A stretch of DNA of 40,667 nucleotides from Planctomyces sp. SH-PL62 (GCA_945893075.1 CAMDDX010000020.1:1-40667), one strand, 5' to 3'. Positions 1 to 8,562 are shown, numbered from the stretch's first letter. Numbers and translations are program-made. Notes: generated by a model from the sequence alone, not told the origin.

Positions 1-675
1 ACGTTAAAGACGTATGCGACGATGGTGAGCATCTCCCGCACGGATTTAATCAACGATGATCTTGATGCGTTTTCGTCGTTGCCGAAGTCCATTGGACGAC
101 TGGCCGCTGTCCGACTTGAAAAAGAGGTTTACCGATTGCTGCTCGCGAACGCTGGATCGTTCTTCCACGCCAACAACTCCAACCTTTTGACTGGCGGCGG
201 TAGTGCATTGAGCATCGCCGCACTAACAGCGGCGGAGCGGCTGTTCTTGCTGCGTACCGACGCCAACGGCGATCCGGTTATGCTGATGCCGAGCGTCTTG
301 TTGTGTCCGCCATCGCTATCGGTCACAGCCAACCAACTAACCCGCGACACACAAATCGTCGCGGTCGGAGTTGGAGCATCCGCCAGCACAGTCCCAAGTG
401 GCAATCCGCACTCTGGCAGATTTCAGCCGGTTGTTTCGCCATTTCTTGAGAACGCGAACCTCACCGGCTACAGCGCAACGGGTTGGTATCTGATGGCGTC
501 GCCGCAAGGTTCCAGCGGTCTGATCGAAGTCGGTTTCTTGAACGGTCAAACGAAACCGACGATTGAATCCGGCGAACTCGACTTCTCAATGCTCGGCATG
601 AGTCTGCGAGGCTATTGGGACTTCGGCGTTGCTCAGCAAGACAGTCGCTTCGGTGTGTTGAATGCCGGAGCGTAA
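1..675 (+). CDS. Phage major capsid protein, gpT-like (C-terminal part)
   Basis: The frame is open from base 1, so this is the 3' portion of a longer gene; the ATG at 22 is internal (residues TLKTYAT precede it in frame). The segment ISRTDLINDDLDAF, the EKEVYRLLL stretch and FFHANNSNLL match the order of motifs in Mu-like major head subunit gpT and in protease-capsid fusions of the HK97 fold, where 'LINDDL' and 'lFHANHGNL' are hallmarks. The role would be to form the icosahedral shell. The C-terminal residues end in a Gly/Ala tail. It is followed by a strong hairpin region, consistent with the end of a phage head operon. No other structural phage gene is visible because the window starts here. 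Family assignment is by motif recall. It could belong to a prophage remnant, a gene transfer agent or a free phage fused in assembly. Confidence 0.8.
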   Translation, partial: TLKTYATMVSISRTDLINDDLDAFSSLPKSIGRLAAVRLEKEVYRLLLANAGSFFHANNSNLLTGGGSALSIAALTAAERLFLLRTDANGDPVMLMPSVLLCPPSLSVTANQLTRDTQIVAVGVGASASTVPSGNPHSGRFQPVVSPFLENANLTGYSATGWYLMASPQGSSGLIEVGFLNGQTKPTIESGELDFSMLGMSLRGYWDFGVAQQDSRFGVLNAGA

Positions 676-741
676 ACGAAACAACTCGCCGCCAAGATCA
701 TGACCGGAATCCTTTCAACCGAGTCATTGAGGCGGCGAGGT

Positions 742-777
742 TTGTTCGCTGACGTCCGAGATTACGTCAGCGAGCAA
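742..777 (+). other. 14-bp-stem hairpin downstream of the capsid gene
   Basis: TCGCTGACGT at 746-755 pairs perfectly with ACGTCAGCGA at 764-773. The stem extends outward by TTGT/GCAA (one G-U pair) to about 14 bp with an 8-base loop. It lies 66 bases after the capsid stop and just ahead of a second hairpin that looks like an intrinsic terminator. There is no U-tract directly behind it, so it may be an RNA-stabilising or processing hairpin. Confidence 0.6.
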
Positions 778-784
778 CAGCAAG

Positions 785-825
785 CCCTCACGGTGGCACC
801 TGACGCCGTGAGGGTATTTTCTTTT
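785..825 (+). terminator. Rho-independent terminator after the capsid gene
   Basis: CCCTCACGG at 785-793 is perfectly complementary to CCGTGAGGG at 806-814 with a 12-base loop, and is followed by TATTTTCTTTTC. Stem plus T-tract on the plus strand fit an intrinsic terminator for the capsid transcript. It also argues against a gene being read across 700-909. Confidence 0.75.
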
Positions 826-838
826 CTGGAGCACGATC

Positions 839-1102
839 TTGATTCTCACCCGACTCTCCGCCGATTCGACCGACACCATGCCGACTCATCAGCCGACCCG
901 GTTCGCTGATCCCCGCCTTGAGCATTGCGAAGCCAGCGACCAGCAACGGATTACAGCGGCCCTGGAGCAGCTCAACGCCTTGATCCGTCGAGCGGCTCAT
1001 TCACTCGGTAAACATTCTGATCACATCGAGCTGCAACGCTCGTTTGCAAAGCTGGTCGGACAACGCGACCAACTGGAGCTGCACCTAGCTCGGTTGCTGT
1101 GA
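839..1102 (+). CDS. Small hypothetical protein of the phage-like segment
   Basis: This is an 87-residue reading frame. I chose the TTG at 839 because GGAG lies at 828-831 with a 7-base spacer; an in-frame ATG at 878 is the alternative start (74 residues). The C-terminal half (ALEQLNALIRRAAHSLG, then QRSFAKLVGQRDQLEL) reads as an amphipathic helical, possibly coiled-coil, protein. I recognise no family. It begins directly behind the terminator hairpin and converges on the secreted protein at 1186-1776. Size and position fit a small phage accessory gene. It could also be a chance ORF. Confidence 0.45.
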   Translation: MILTRLSADSTDTMPTHQPTRFADPRLEHCEASDQQRITAALEQLNALIRRAAHSLGKHSDHIELQRSFAKLVGQRDQLELHLARLL

Positions 1103-1185
1103 GCGTCTGCCGCGTCGATCCGCAGGACGTACTATCTGCCAGCCTCAGACGTCCGCGTCGATCCTGCGCAATCGTCGGCGGTCGC

Positions 1186-1776
1186 TCATTTCTTCGCTTT
1201 CTTCTTCGCCGCCGCAACCTTCGCGACGCACACTGAAAGCGGCTCGACAACGAACGTCGTCTTCATCCCAGCGCCGACAGTGCTGTAGCTGTAGCGGCCA
1301 GTGACGAGCATCGGCATCGTGATTCGGATGCCATCGCCGTCAACAAACTTGTTCGCACCGGGAACACCACGAAAGAGCCACGGCGGAGACTCCACGAAGT
1401 CATCCCACCAACCGCCGAGGAACGCATCGTCACCGACGACTTGGCGAATCTTGATTCCTGTCTCAAACAGTCGTCCACAATCACCAACTCTCGCCGATCC
1501 TTTGAGAACGCGGAACGTCACTTCACCCGCGAAGACCTGCTCGCGAATCTCTTGCAGCTTGGCCTGCTTCTCTTTCTTGCTGAGCGGCTTCTTGCCGAAC
1601 AGCATCACCGACTCGCCGGGCTTCAACTTGTCCTTCTCGAATCGCTCGCTGATCGCGTCGAACTCTTTCACTTCCGCAGCAATCGCCGCCTCGACCAGCG
1701 TTTTCAAATCGTCCGCACCGCTCGCATTCGAGCACAGCATCACAACGCAAACCGTGGCAAGAATAGTTCGTCGCAT
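1186..1776 (-). CDS. Secreted hypothetical protein, lysine-rich tail
   Basis: The start is the ATG at 1776, preceded by a strong ribosome binding site (AAGGGGGAG, three bases before the ATG); the frame runs further upstream, but nothing supports an earlier start. The 196-residue product begins MRRTILATVCVVMLCSNASG, a typical signal peptide with a likely cut after the Ala-Ser-Gly-Ala region, so it is probably exported. The mature part has a charged helical stretch (about residues 25-75), a Trp/aromatic segment GGWWDDFVESPPWLF, and a C-terminal tail KVAAAKKKAKK. I recognise no family. It lies between the phage-like genes and the truncated kinase, so it may belong to the inserted segment or be a displaced host gene. 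Confidence 0.7.
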   Translation of the reverse strand: MRRTILATVCVVMLCSNASGADDLKTLVEAAIAAEVKEFDAISERFEKDKLKPGESVMLFGKKPLSKKEKQAKLQEIREQVFAGEVTFRVLKGSARVGDCGRLFETGIKIRQVVGDDAFLGGWWDDFVESPPWLFRGVPGANKFVDGDGIRITMPMLVTGRYSYSTVGAGMKTTFVVEPLSVCVAKVAAAKKKAKK

Positions 1777-1974
1777 GGCTCCCCCTTTTGAAGTGACGTG
1801 TGCAGACAGCAACCAGCCATTCAATCAGCCACAGCACGATCACGCCAGCAACCGCCGTGGCCGTGCGCTCGAGGCATCGTTGGCGGCGACCTGGAAGTCA
1901 TCCGCGTTTGACTTCCATCGGCATGTGCAGACCTGGCTCATCGCCACCACTTTCAATCGTGGAACTGTTCCACG

Positions 1975-2742
1975 TTATCGCCCGAAAACCACACCTAACC
2001 TCAACAGAATGAGACGAGATGATACTTGACGAGAGAGACGTGAAATCGCAGAAACACCGAGGAACAGGCACTTTTCAGAGTTTCGAGTGTGTTTTTTTAC
2101 CGTCTCCGGCGACATGTACGCGGGCGAGCCGATCAACATGCCCGCTTGAGTGGCTCTTCCGTCACCAACAGAGTCGGCTCGGCGAGCCAAGCCGAAATCC
2201 ATCAGGATCGGTTCGCCACGCTCGTTGACCAGAATGTTCGCTGGCTTGAGATCGCGATGGATGATCCCCTTCGCGTGAGCCTCCACCAACGCGGAGGCCA
2301 GCTTGCGGACCAAGTCCACGCTCAGCCGCTCGTTTTGAAAGTGGCCGGGCGCGATGTAGTCGGACAGCGGACGACCTTCGATGAACTGCATCGCAATGAA
2401 GGCGGTCCCCGCTTCGTTGCCCACGTCATACACGCGGCAGATATGCGGATGATCGAGGCTCGCCGCCGCCTTGGCTTCACGCAGCAAGCGATACACAACG
2501 TCGGAATCTTCCGCGCCTGTGAGCCTCGGCACCTTCAACGCGACCACACGCTCAAGCTGCGTGTCCCACGCGAAGTAGACCGCCCCCATCGCGCCTTGCC
2601 CCAGCAGACGTTCGACGCGAAATCGCCCGAACTGCGCCGGCAATGTGACAAAGGGGACTGATGAGACCGATGCGGAATCCGTCGCTCCTCGCGGAGGAAT
2701 TGTCTCCGCGCTGCGCAACGATTGTTTGGCGGACGGGTCCAT
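1975..2742 (-). pseudogene. Ser/Thr protein kinase, truncated after the activation segment
   Basis: Hanks-type (PknB-like) kinase N-lobe and half of the C-lobe. Visible are the glycine loop LLGQGAMGAVYFAWD, the VALKV lysine, the catalytic loop HRDLKPANILV, MDFGLAR and GSPAYMSPE. Directly after SPE the sequence changes to TVKKHTRNSEKCLFLG and ends without subdomains IX-XI (no DxxSLG motif, no conserved late Arg). The break lies at 2103/2104, where the phage-containing segment begins. Nearly all family members continue another 60-100 residues plus a juxtamembrane or sensor part, so the fragment is probably inactive. The start is uncertain: ATG at 2742 (AAAGG upstream) or GTG at 2781. The last ~43 residues are read from foreign DNA. 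Confidence 0.85.
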
Positions 2743-2917
2743 GACCAAGCCTTTGGACTCTGAGGCGGGGGCCGAGGTCACGATTAGAACGGCTCATCCG
2801 CCGGAATCCAAAGGCTGCACTGATCCCGGCGCTGGCTCGTGAGCAAGTCTCGTCGCAGGAGCCGGGGCGGAAAAAGGAGACGCAATTCTGATCGTCGCCA
2901 ATGAAGAACGCGGCCGT

Positions 2918-3964
2918 CTAACTGCACCAATGCAGTGTGGTCTCCGGAACCGGATTGACGAACGCGCGCTGCTCGGTCTGTGACTGCTGAAATTCTTTTT
3001 TGAGTTGGTAGTACCAGCGGGCCGGTCGGTCGGCGTCGTTGATGAGCATGAGTTGCGGGTCTTCGTTGAGACCTTGCTGTTGCTTGTCCACGACGTCGCG
3101 ATCTTGCTCGATGAAGGTCCGGACGAACGGACGCATGAGTGGGCGAAAGATCGTCAGCCAGGGGATCGTCCAGTAGAAGACTTGATGCAACTCGACCTGC
3201 TTGTCGGCGAGCGGAGTCAGCGTTGTCAGTCCGCAGATGTGGTGCCGGCCCGCGACGATGGATTCGATGCGCGTGCTGGGTAACTCGAACCGAATCTCGG
3301 TCGAGACTTCGCCGCCGAGCAGCTTGTAAGCCTTCGAGTTGGACGAAGGCTTGTGCCGGACCATCGTGAAGCCCAGATGCGACGGGGCGAAGGCTTTCGA
3401 CTTCTGGTGCATCGAGCGACGCGAGCGCCACCACCAGGAGCGATGCACGAACGGGCCGTGGGCCGGGTCCATCAGGCCGACGACGGCATGGTCGATCGAG
3501 CAGGGAAAGAGGGCTCGCTCGACCAGCCGATAGTGACACGCTTCAACGCCGGGCACGATGGGAATCTCTGGCAGTGGATCGGGAACGTGGCGTTCGTCTT
3601 CAGGGAAGAAGACCCAGACGTTGCCTTGGACTTCGCGGCAGGGATAGCGCGTGACGAACACACGGTCGAGATCAAACTTCTGATTGGGAAGCAACGAAGG
3701 AATGTGCGTGCAACCGCCACCGCAGTTAAACCGCCAACCGTGATAGCAGCACTCGATCTCGCGGCCATCGAATTGACCGTGACTCAGGGGGATGCCGCGA
3801 TGCGGGCAGATGTCGCGGAGTGCAAAGACCTCGCCGTTGGCGTCACGGCCCAACACCAGCGATTGACCGAGCAGAATTTTTCCCAGCATCTGCCCGCGCT
3901 TGAGTTGCTGGCCTGGCACCGCCATGTACCACAGGTCGCGAAGAATCTCCGACTCAGGCATCAT
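2918..3964 (-). CDS. Rieske [2Fe-2S] non-heme iron oxygenase
   Basis: A 348-residue oxygenase alpha subunit of the aromatic ring-hydroxylating or PaO/vanillate-demethylase-like type. The Rieske cluster site is complete: CPHRG at about residue 53 and CCYHGW about 19 residues later, giving the Cys/His pairs. The catalytic domain has the mononuclear iron site in the form D-H-x7-D-P-A-H-x3-V-H (DHAVVGLMDPAHGPFVH). The start ATG at 3964 has GAGGAG five bases upstream. It follows the membrane-anchored protein by 57 bases and is probably in one transcript with it and the toroid protein. No reductase or ferredoxin gene is nearby, so its electron donor is unknown. The substrate cannot be read from the sequence; membrane lipids or hopanoid/sterol-like compounds are conceivable but unproven. 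Confidence 0.9.
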   Translation of the reverse strand: MMPESEILRDLWYMAVPGQQLKRGQMLGKILLGQSLVLGRDANGEVFALRDICPHRGIPLSHGQFDGREIECCYHGWRFNCGGGCTHIPSLLPNQKFDLDRVFVTRYPCREVQGNVWVFFPEDERHVPDPLPEIPIVPGVEACHYRLVERALFPCSIDHAVVGLMDPAHGPFVHRSWWWRSRRSMHQKSKAFAPSHLGFTMVRHKPSSNSKAYKLLGGEVSTEIRFELPSTRIESIVAGRHHICGLTTLTPLADKQVELHQVFYWTIPWLTIFRPLMRPFVRTFIEQDRDVVDKQQQGLNEDPQLMLINDADRPARWYYQLKKEFQQSQTEQRAFVNPVPETTLHWCS

Positions 3965-4022
3965 CGCCGCTCCTCAAGGGTGACTTCCTTGTTCCCTGCT
4001 CGATCGGCCCGCTCGCGTGGGC

Positions 4023-4988
4023 CTACTTCAACTCGGTCTGGCTGGTGATCGTGAACTCAAAGCCTTCCTTGGCGGAGCGGACGGAGAAGTAGGTGCGTTT
4101 GATTTGGTTGGCTTTGCGATTCTTGTATTGCTGCTCCAAGACGGCCAACTGGTTTTCCGTTTGCGGCGGGTAGAAGTGCATGACGAGCGCATTGGTCGCG
4201 TCGATGCCCGCCTTCTGCAGGATTTGCAGATCGACCCCTTTGCGGAGGCCGCTTTTCCAAGTGAAGTACAGCCGCTTTTCTTCCTGGCCGTTGGTCACTG
4301 TGCGAACCGTCGGCTTCGGGGCTGTGAGCTTGCTGACCAGGATCAGCTTGCCGTCAGGCATGAGCGCACCCAACTCGATGCCGAAGAATTCCAATTGCGA
4401 GGCGTAATCTTCGAGCGTTCCGCGTTCGGTGAACTTGATGAACCACCGCATCTCGCGTGGGAAGCCCCCTCCTTTGCCTTTGCCGTACCCTAACATGGGA
4501 CGGCCAGTCCCCCCCTCTTTGCCGTACGGACTTCCGGGGCGACGGGGAACCAGGGAAGCGGTCACGAATTGTTGATTGGGTGCTTGAGAATCGGCCGAGT
4601 CCGAAGTGTTCATCTCAGTGGCATCGGACACATCGGCAACCGCGTCGAGCGATTCGGCCGAAGCATCGGCCGTGTCCGGCAGCGCTTCCGCTTCGGCCAT
4701 CACGGGGTCGTTCGCGTCGGCATCCGGCGAGCCGAGCGCCAATGTTTCGTCGGGGTTGCCGTCGATATAGCCGTCCGGATTGCCGCCGGGATCTTCCTCC
4801 AACAACGTCACCGGCGGTGGCAGCCTGGGAGACGGCAGCATGTTGGCGATCCACGCCGTGACCAGCAAAACCGTCAGCGTGCCGAGCAACATGCAGACGG
4901 CCAGCAACCCCGACGACACTTTGTCGTGCTGCGACAACGCGATCTGCGGTGGACGTGTGCGGGTCGAATTGTCGGCGGCGGTGCTCAC
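4023..4988 (-). CDS. Membrane-anchored hypothetical protein
   Basis: I set the start at the GTG at 4988 (GAGAGAGAA upstream), because a start at 5099 would overlap the preceding gene by about 50 bases. The 321-residue product has a short cytosolic N-terminus and one transmembrane helix (about residues 24-50, SSGLLAVCMLLGTLTVLL). It then has a low-complexity acidic linker rich in Asp, Ala, Glu and Pro with GNPDGYIDGNPDE, and a glycine-rich patch GYGKGKGGGF. The C-terminal globular domain of about 130 residues starts at REMRWFIKFTERGTLEDYA. I recognise no family. Its position, 59 bases behind the toroid/HEAT gene and 58 before the oxygenase gene, suggests a shared envelope function. Confidence 0.75.
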   Translation of the reverse strand: MSTAADNSTRTRPPQIALSQHDKVSSGLLAVCMLLGTLTVLLVTAWIANMLPSPRLPPPVTLLEEDPGGNPDGYIDGNPDETLALGSPDADANDPVMAEAEALPDTADASAESLDAVADVSDATEMNTSDSADSQAPNQQFVTASLVPRRPGSPYGKEGGTGRPMLGYGKGKGGGFPREMRWFIKFTERGTLEDYASQLEFFGIELGALMPDGKLILVSKLTAPKPTVRTVTNGQEEKRLYFTWKSGLRKGVDLQILQKAGIDATNALVMHFYPPQTENQLAVLEQQYKNRKANQIKRTYFSVRSAKEGFEFTITSQTELK

Positions 4989-5047
4989 GGTGGGAATTCT
5001 CTCTCTCAATGGACGACCCGCGCATCGCGCGTCGGGCGAGTCCTCGT

Positions 5048-6817
5048 TCAATCGGGTAACTTGTCCCGTTCGGAGTACGGTCGGACGCTTTGATACCACT
5101 CACGCCATTTGCGGAGGTCGTTGTCACGCCACTTCTCGAAGGCGGCCTCTTTCTCGGCGGGAGTCGAATCCGCAGCGAGCTTGGCGTCCACATCGTCCGG
5201 CAGTCCGAATCCACGCGGACGACGGCTGAGCACGCACAAGGCATTGCGAGCTTCCACGGCCGCATCGTAATCAGCGTCCTCCAGACCTTTGATCAACACC
5301 GGGGCGACGAGCAGATCATTGCAGCGTCCCAACGCCCAAAACGCCGTCCGGCGGACTTCGACCCGCGAATCCTTCGCCAGTTTCAGCAACAAGGGTTTTT
5401 GACCGATCAGTTCTTGCCGCTGCCCAACCTGGATCGCATCCACCAGTGCCTTCTGAGCGGCTTCGACTCGGTCGGACTTCGGATCACCCAGTTCCGCCAG
5501 CACCTTGTCGAGTTCCGTGTCCGGCAGCTTCTTTTCCGATAGTTGTCCGCCTTGCTTATCGACCTTCGCCAAGTCTTTGGGCAGGCCGCGTCCCCCTTCC
5601 TGAAGACCACCGGCAAACGTTGCGGCCCGCACGCGAGCGACTTGCTGAGAGACGGGGACCAGTTTCTCGGTGGCACGAGTCATGAACAAGATCGCGAAAC
5701 ACGTCGACGCTGTGGTACCACCCAAATCTGAGTAACTCCCATCGGATAGCTGACTCTTGATGAGGTGCGCACAGCCCTCCTTATACCAGTCGTGTTTGGC
5801 GATCGTGTCCGAGCTCGTCAGCGACCCGACCCGTTCGAGTCCATACAGGTAATACAAGCCCCAACCGGACGGCTTGTCGATGGTATAAAAGCGACTCAGC
5901 CAACCCAGTCCACCGCCGATGCTCCGATCCAACTCCGCGCGCGAGGTCTTCGGCTTGTAATTCGTATCCAGCGGCGAGCTCGCGGCGGCAGGTGTATCGG
6001 TCGGTTCCTGGGGAGTGACTCGTTCCAGGACGCCAAACGCCTTATCGTTTTTCTTGGTCTTCGGCTCCGCGCCCGTTGTCGCAGTTGGCTCCGATTCCGG
6101 CAACTTCGACAACATGAGCTTGATGACGGACAAGGTGCCGACTCCAGCCACAGTCATGCTGTGCTTGGCGGCCGCATCCCCGCCCAAAGGTTGATATCCG
6201 AAAGCCCCTTCTTTGAGCTGCGTCCGGATGTGCCACTGCGCCGCATCATCCCACACTTTGGTGGGGACTTGAACTCCCGCGCGGGAGGCTGCCCACAGGC
6301 CCAAGATTCCATACTGGGAAATGCTCGTGTCTCCCTTACTATCGCCGACACCATAATCCCAGGCACCATGTGACTTCTGCTCACGGATCAAGAACTCGCC
6401 GATCATCTGAATTTGAGGCTTGAACTTCTCGCGGTCGGCGGCCACCAAACCCATCGCGTCCACGCCCGCTTCGTAATTGTGGTGCAGGACCGGCTTATAG
6501 AAGCTGGAGCACTTTTTCAGAATGATATCCGTTTGGCTTTTGACAATCGGGCTGTCGGCCGATTCCCCCGCGGACATGCAGGCATACACGACCAAGCCCG
6601 CTTCCGTGTCAATGAGGGTTTTACTGCCGGAGAGATATTTCACCCCGCGTTGAATGGCCGCTTCCACTTCGGGTGGGCGATCCGCGCACCAGCCTGGCGA
6701 ACCGCACACAGCCACCGCCGCGACAGTCATCGCGAACAGCAACAATCGACGTCCAAGCGACGGTCGAACGCAGTCCGGAACACAACGCTGCGGAGAGAAA
6801 TCGCGATCTTCTGACAT
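5048..6817 (-). CDS. Secreted alpha/alpha-toroid (prenyltransferase/squalene-cyclase-like) protein with HEAT repeats
   Basis: I chose the ATG at 6817 (MSEDRDFSPQ); the frame is open upstream to 7054, but that stretch overlaps yjbQ and reads as Arg-rich non-coding sequence. The 589-residue product has an N-terminal export signal (about residues 22-45, LLLFAMTVAAVAVCGSPGWC). Next come toroid repeats: EVEAAIQRGVKYL, QYGILGLWAASRAG, AELDRSIGGGLGWL, LIKSQLSDGSYSDLGG and TASTCFAILFMTRA. A HEAT-repeat section follows (LLKLAKDSRVEVRRTAFWALG, then VLIKGLEDADYDAAVEARNAL). No DxDD cyclase motif is seen, so it is unlikely to be an active terpene cyclase; a binding or scaffold role is more plausible. It leads the set continuing into the anchored protein and the oxygenase. 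Confidence 0.8.
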   Translation of the reverse strand: MSEDRDFSPQRCVPDCVRPSLGRRLLLFAMTVAAVAVCGSPGWCADRPPEVEAAIQRGVKYLSGSKTLIDTEAGLVVYACMSAGESADSPIVKSQTDIILKKCSSFYKPVLHHNYEAGVDAMGLVAADREKFKPQIQMIGEFLIREQKSHGAWDYGVGDSKGDTSISQYGILGLWAASRAGVQVPTKVWDDAAQWHIRTQLKEGAFGYQPLGGDAAAKHSMTVAGVGTLSVIKLMLSKLPESEPTATTGAEPKTKKNDKAFGVLERVTPQEPTDTPAAASSPLDTNYKPKTSRAELDRSIGGGLGWLSRFYTIDKPSGWGLYYLYGLERVGSLTSSDTIAKHDWYKEGCAHLIKSQLSDGSYSDLGGTTASTCFAILFMTRATEKLVPVSQQVARVRAATFAGGLQEGGRGLPKDLAKVDKQGGQLSEKKLPDTELDKVLAELGDPKSDRVEAAQKALVDAIQVGQRQELIGQKPLLLKLAKDSRVEVRRTAFWALGRCNDLLVAPVLIKGLEDADYDAAVEARNALCVLSRRPRGFGLPDDVDAKLAADSTPAEKEAAFEKWRDNDLRKWREWYQSVRPYSERDKLPD

Positions 6818-6966
6818 GGTTAGGTCCGTCCGGTTAAGACCCCGCAAAACAGTGGTCAGGATGCTAGACCTGCTCCGAGAGGGTGTCAACGTGCCCGATT
6901 TCATCAACGGTCGATTACGGGCCCAGGCAGTTCGATGCTGTCCCACGCGCGGTCGTCTTGACGGCT

Positions 6967-7395
6967 CTATCCCGGCCACTCGCCTTGCAACGTCAGCACC
7001 AGTCGGCGCGAGCCGCCGTGATTGCGGTGCTCGCACAAGTAAATTCCTTGCCACGTCCCCAAACAGAGTCGCCCGTCGGCCACCGGCACCCAGACTGAGC
7101 TCCCCAGCATCGCGGCCTTCACATGAGCCGGCATGTCATCCGGTCCCTCGACCGTGTGACGATACGGAAATCGCTCCGGCGCGAGATGATTGAACGACGC
7201 TTCGAGGTCGGCGGGGACATCCGCATCCGCGTTCTCGTTGATCGTGATCGATGCGGAGGTGTGCTGAATAAAGACATGCAACAACCCGACTTTGACTTGC
7301 GGCAGTTCGGGCAATGCGCCGAGCACATGTTCCGTCACGATGTGAAAACCGCGTGGAAACTCTGGCAATCGCAGTTGTTTCTGAAGCCAAGGCAT
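6967..7395 (-). CDS. yjbQ: YjbQ family (UPF0047) protein, secondary thiamine-phosphate synthase-like
   Basis: 142 residues, full length for the family. Diagnostic motifs are present: HTSASITINENADADVPAD, then FPYRHTVEGPDDMPAHVKAA and the C-terminal LCLGTWQGIYLCEHRNHGG. The trio of conserved His residues is intact. Members form small beta-barrel trimers; E. coli YjbQ has weak thiamine-phosphate synthase activity in genetic tests, but its main role is unsettled. It begins 27 bases after the aroC stop, and the gap consists of the GAGATTTGAGATTT-type repeat, so it is probably co-transcribed with aroC. No strong ribosome binding site is visible. Confidence 0.95.
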   Translation of the reverse strand: MPWLQKQLRLPEFPRGFHIVTEHVLGALPELPQVKVGLLHVFIQHTSASITINENADADVPADLEASFNHLAPERFPYRHTVEGPDDMPAHVKAAMLGSSVWVPVADGRLCLGTWQGIYLCEHRNHGGSRRLVLTLQGEWPG

Positions 7396-7401
7396 GGGGA
7401 G

Positions 7402-7434
7402 TTAAATCTCAAATCCGAAATCTCAAATCTCTTG
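7402..7434 (-). repeat. ATTTGAGATTTGA-type repeat overlapping the aroC stop codon
   Basis: Read on the minus strand the sequence is GAGATTTGAGATTTCGGATT followed by another TGAGATTT unit. The aroC stop codon TGA lies inside the first unit (GAG ATT TGA). The same family occurs at 10166-10236, 18901-18931, 28285-28366 and 37657-37704. Confidence 0.75.
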
Positions 7435-8562
7435 CGATTGGCCTTTCCAGCGGAGCCAGTGGTCGGCGAGCACAATCGCGATCATCGCCTCGGCCATCGG
7501 GACGAAGCGCGGCAACAGACAAGGATCGTGGCGGCCTTTCGTTTTGATGGTGGTCGGCTCGCCATCGCTCGTCACCGTGGCTTGCTCAATCGGCAAGCTG
7601 CTGGTCGGCTTCACCGCCGCGCGGAGCACGATCGGCAGGCCGGTCGAAATTCCGCCGAGCATTCCGCCGTGACGGTTGCTGGATGTGGTGACGAGGTCGC
7701 TGGGGGATGCAGGCGAGCCGCCCGCACCACGATTGGGTACGAACAGATCGTTGTTTTGACTGCCGCGCAGCGTGACGCAACCGAAGCCGATGCCGTACTC
7801 GACTCCCAGAACCGCCGGCAGGCTGAACAGCGCTTTGGCGAGGTCGGCTTTGAGTTTGTCGAAGACTGGCTCACCGAGTCCGGCGGGAATGTGTGTGGCG
7901 ACGATCTCCGCCGCGCCGCCGATCGAATCGCCATCTTTGCGGACCGCTTCGATCAACTCGATCATCCGCGTCGCCGCATCGGCGTCGGGGCAGCGCACGA
8001 TGTTGGGTTCGCCATTGGGCAGCGTTTCGACTTGAGACAAAGTGACGGCGGCCGGATCCGGAATGTTGGCTTTGATGTCCCCGACTTGCACGACGTAGCC
8101 GATCACCTCGCCGCCAAACGCCTCGCGCAGAATCTTCTTGGCCACGACCCCGGCGGCGACTCGCACGGTCGTCTCGCGAGCACTGGATCGTCCGCCGCCG
8201 CGGTAATCTCGGAATCCATACTTCGCATCGAAGCTGAAGTCGGCGTGGCCGGGGCGATATTTGTCTTTGATGTCTTCGTAGTCGCGGCTGCGCTGATCGC
8301 TGTTACGGACCAGAATGGCCAAGCTAGTTCCGGTCGTGCGACCCTCGAAGACGCCGGCGAGAATCTCCGGCAGGTCGTCTTCCTGCCGCTGAGTCACGAT
8401 CTTGCTCTGCCCCGGCCGGCGACGCCGTAAATCGACCAACAGGTCTTCAACGCAGAGTGGGATACCGGACGGCACGCCGTCGATGATGACGACATTGCCT
8501 GGCCCGTGACTTTCTCCCGCTGTCGTGATCCGCAACGCTTGTCCGAATGAGTTTCCTGCCAT
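7423..8562 (-). CDS. aroC: Chorismate synthase
   Basis: 379 residues. It makes chorismate from 5-enolpyruvylshikimate-3-phosphate, the last common step to aromatic amino acids and folate, using reduced FMN in the cytosol. Signatures in order: SFGQALRITTAGESHGPGN at the N-terminus, RRRPGQSKIVTQRQEDD, RPGHADF, GGGRSSARETTVRVAAG, GSQNND, and the C-terminal KTKGRHDPCLLPRFVPMAEAM. All conserved regions are present, so it should be active. The terminal residues QSQEI and the stop codon are encoded by the ATTTGAG repeat, suggesting the original C-terminus was trimmed or extended when the repeat arrived. It is isolated from other shikimate genes. Confidence 0.97.
   Translation of the reverse strand: MAGNSFGQALRITTAGESHGPGNVVIIDGVPSGIPLCVEDLLVDLRRRRPGQSKIVTQRQEDDLPEILAGVFEGRTTGTSLAILVRNSDQRSRDYEDIKDKYRPGHADFSFDAKYGFRDYRGGGRSSARETTVRVAAGVVAKKILREAFGGEVIGYVVQVGDIKANIPDPAAVTLSQVETLPNGEPNIVRCPDADAATRMIELIEAVRKDGDSIGGAAEIVATHIPAGLGEPVFDKLKADLAKALFSLPAVLGVEYGIGFGCVTLRGSQNNDLFVPNRGAGGSPASPSDLVTTSSNRHGGMLGGISTGLPIVLRAAVKPTSSLPIEQATVTSDGEPTTIKTKGRHDPCLLPRFVPMAEAMIAIVLADHWLRWKGQSQEI

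Noticed and set aside
700-909. 69-residue plus-strand frame after the capsid gene
   Set aside because: It runs across two hairpins including a terminator-like one, lacks a ribosome binding site, and overlaps the better-supported frame at 839.
7123-8430. 435-residue plus-strand frame opposite aroC and yjbQ
   Set aside because: Both opposite genes are strongly conserved families; the frame is an Asp/Arg-rich antisense artefact of high GC.
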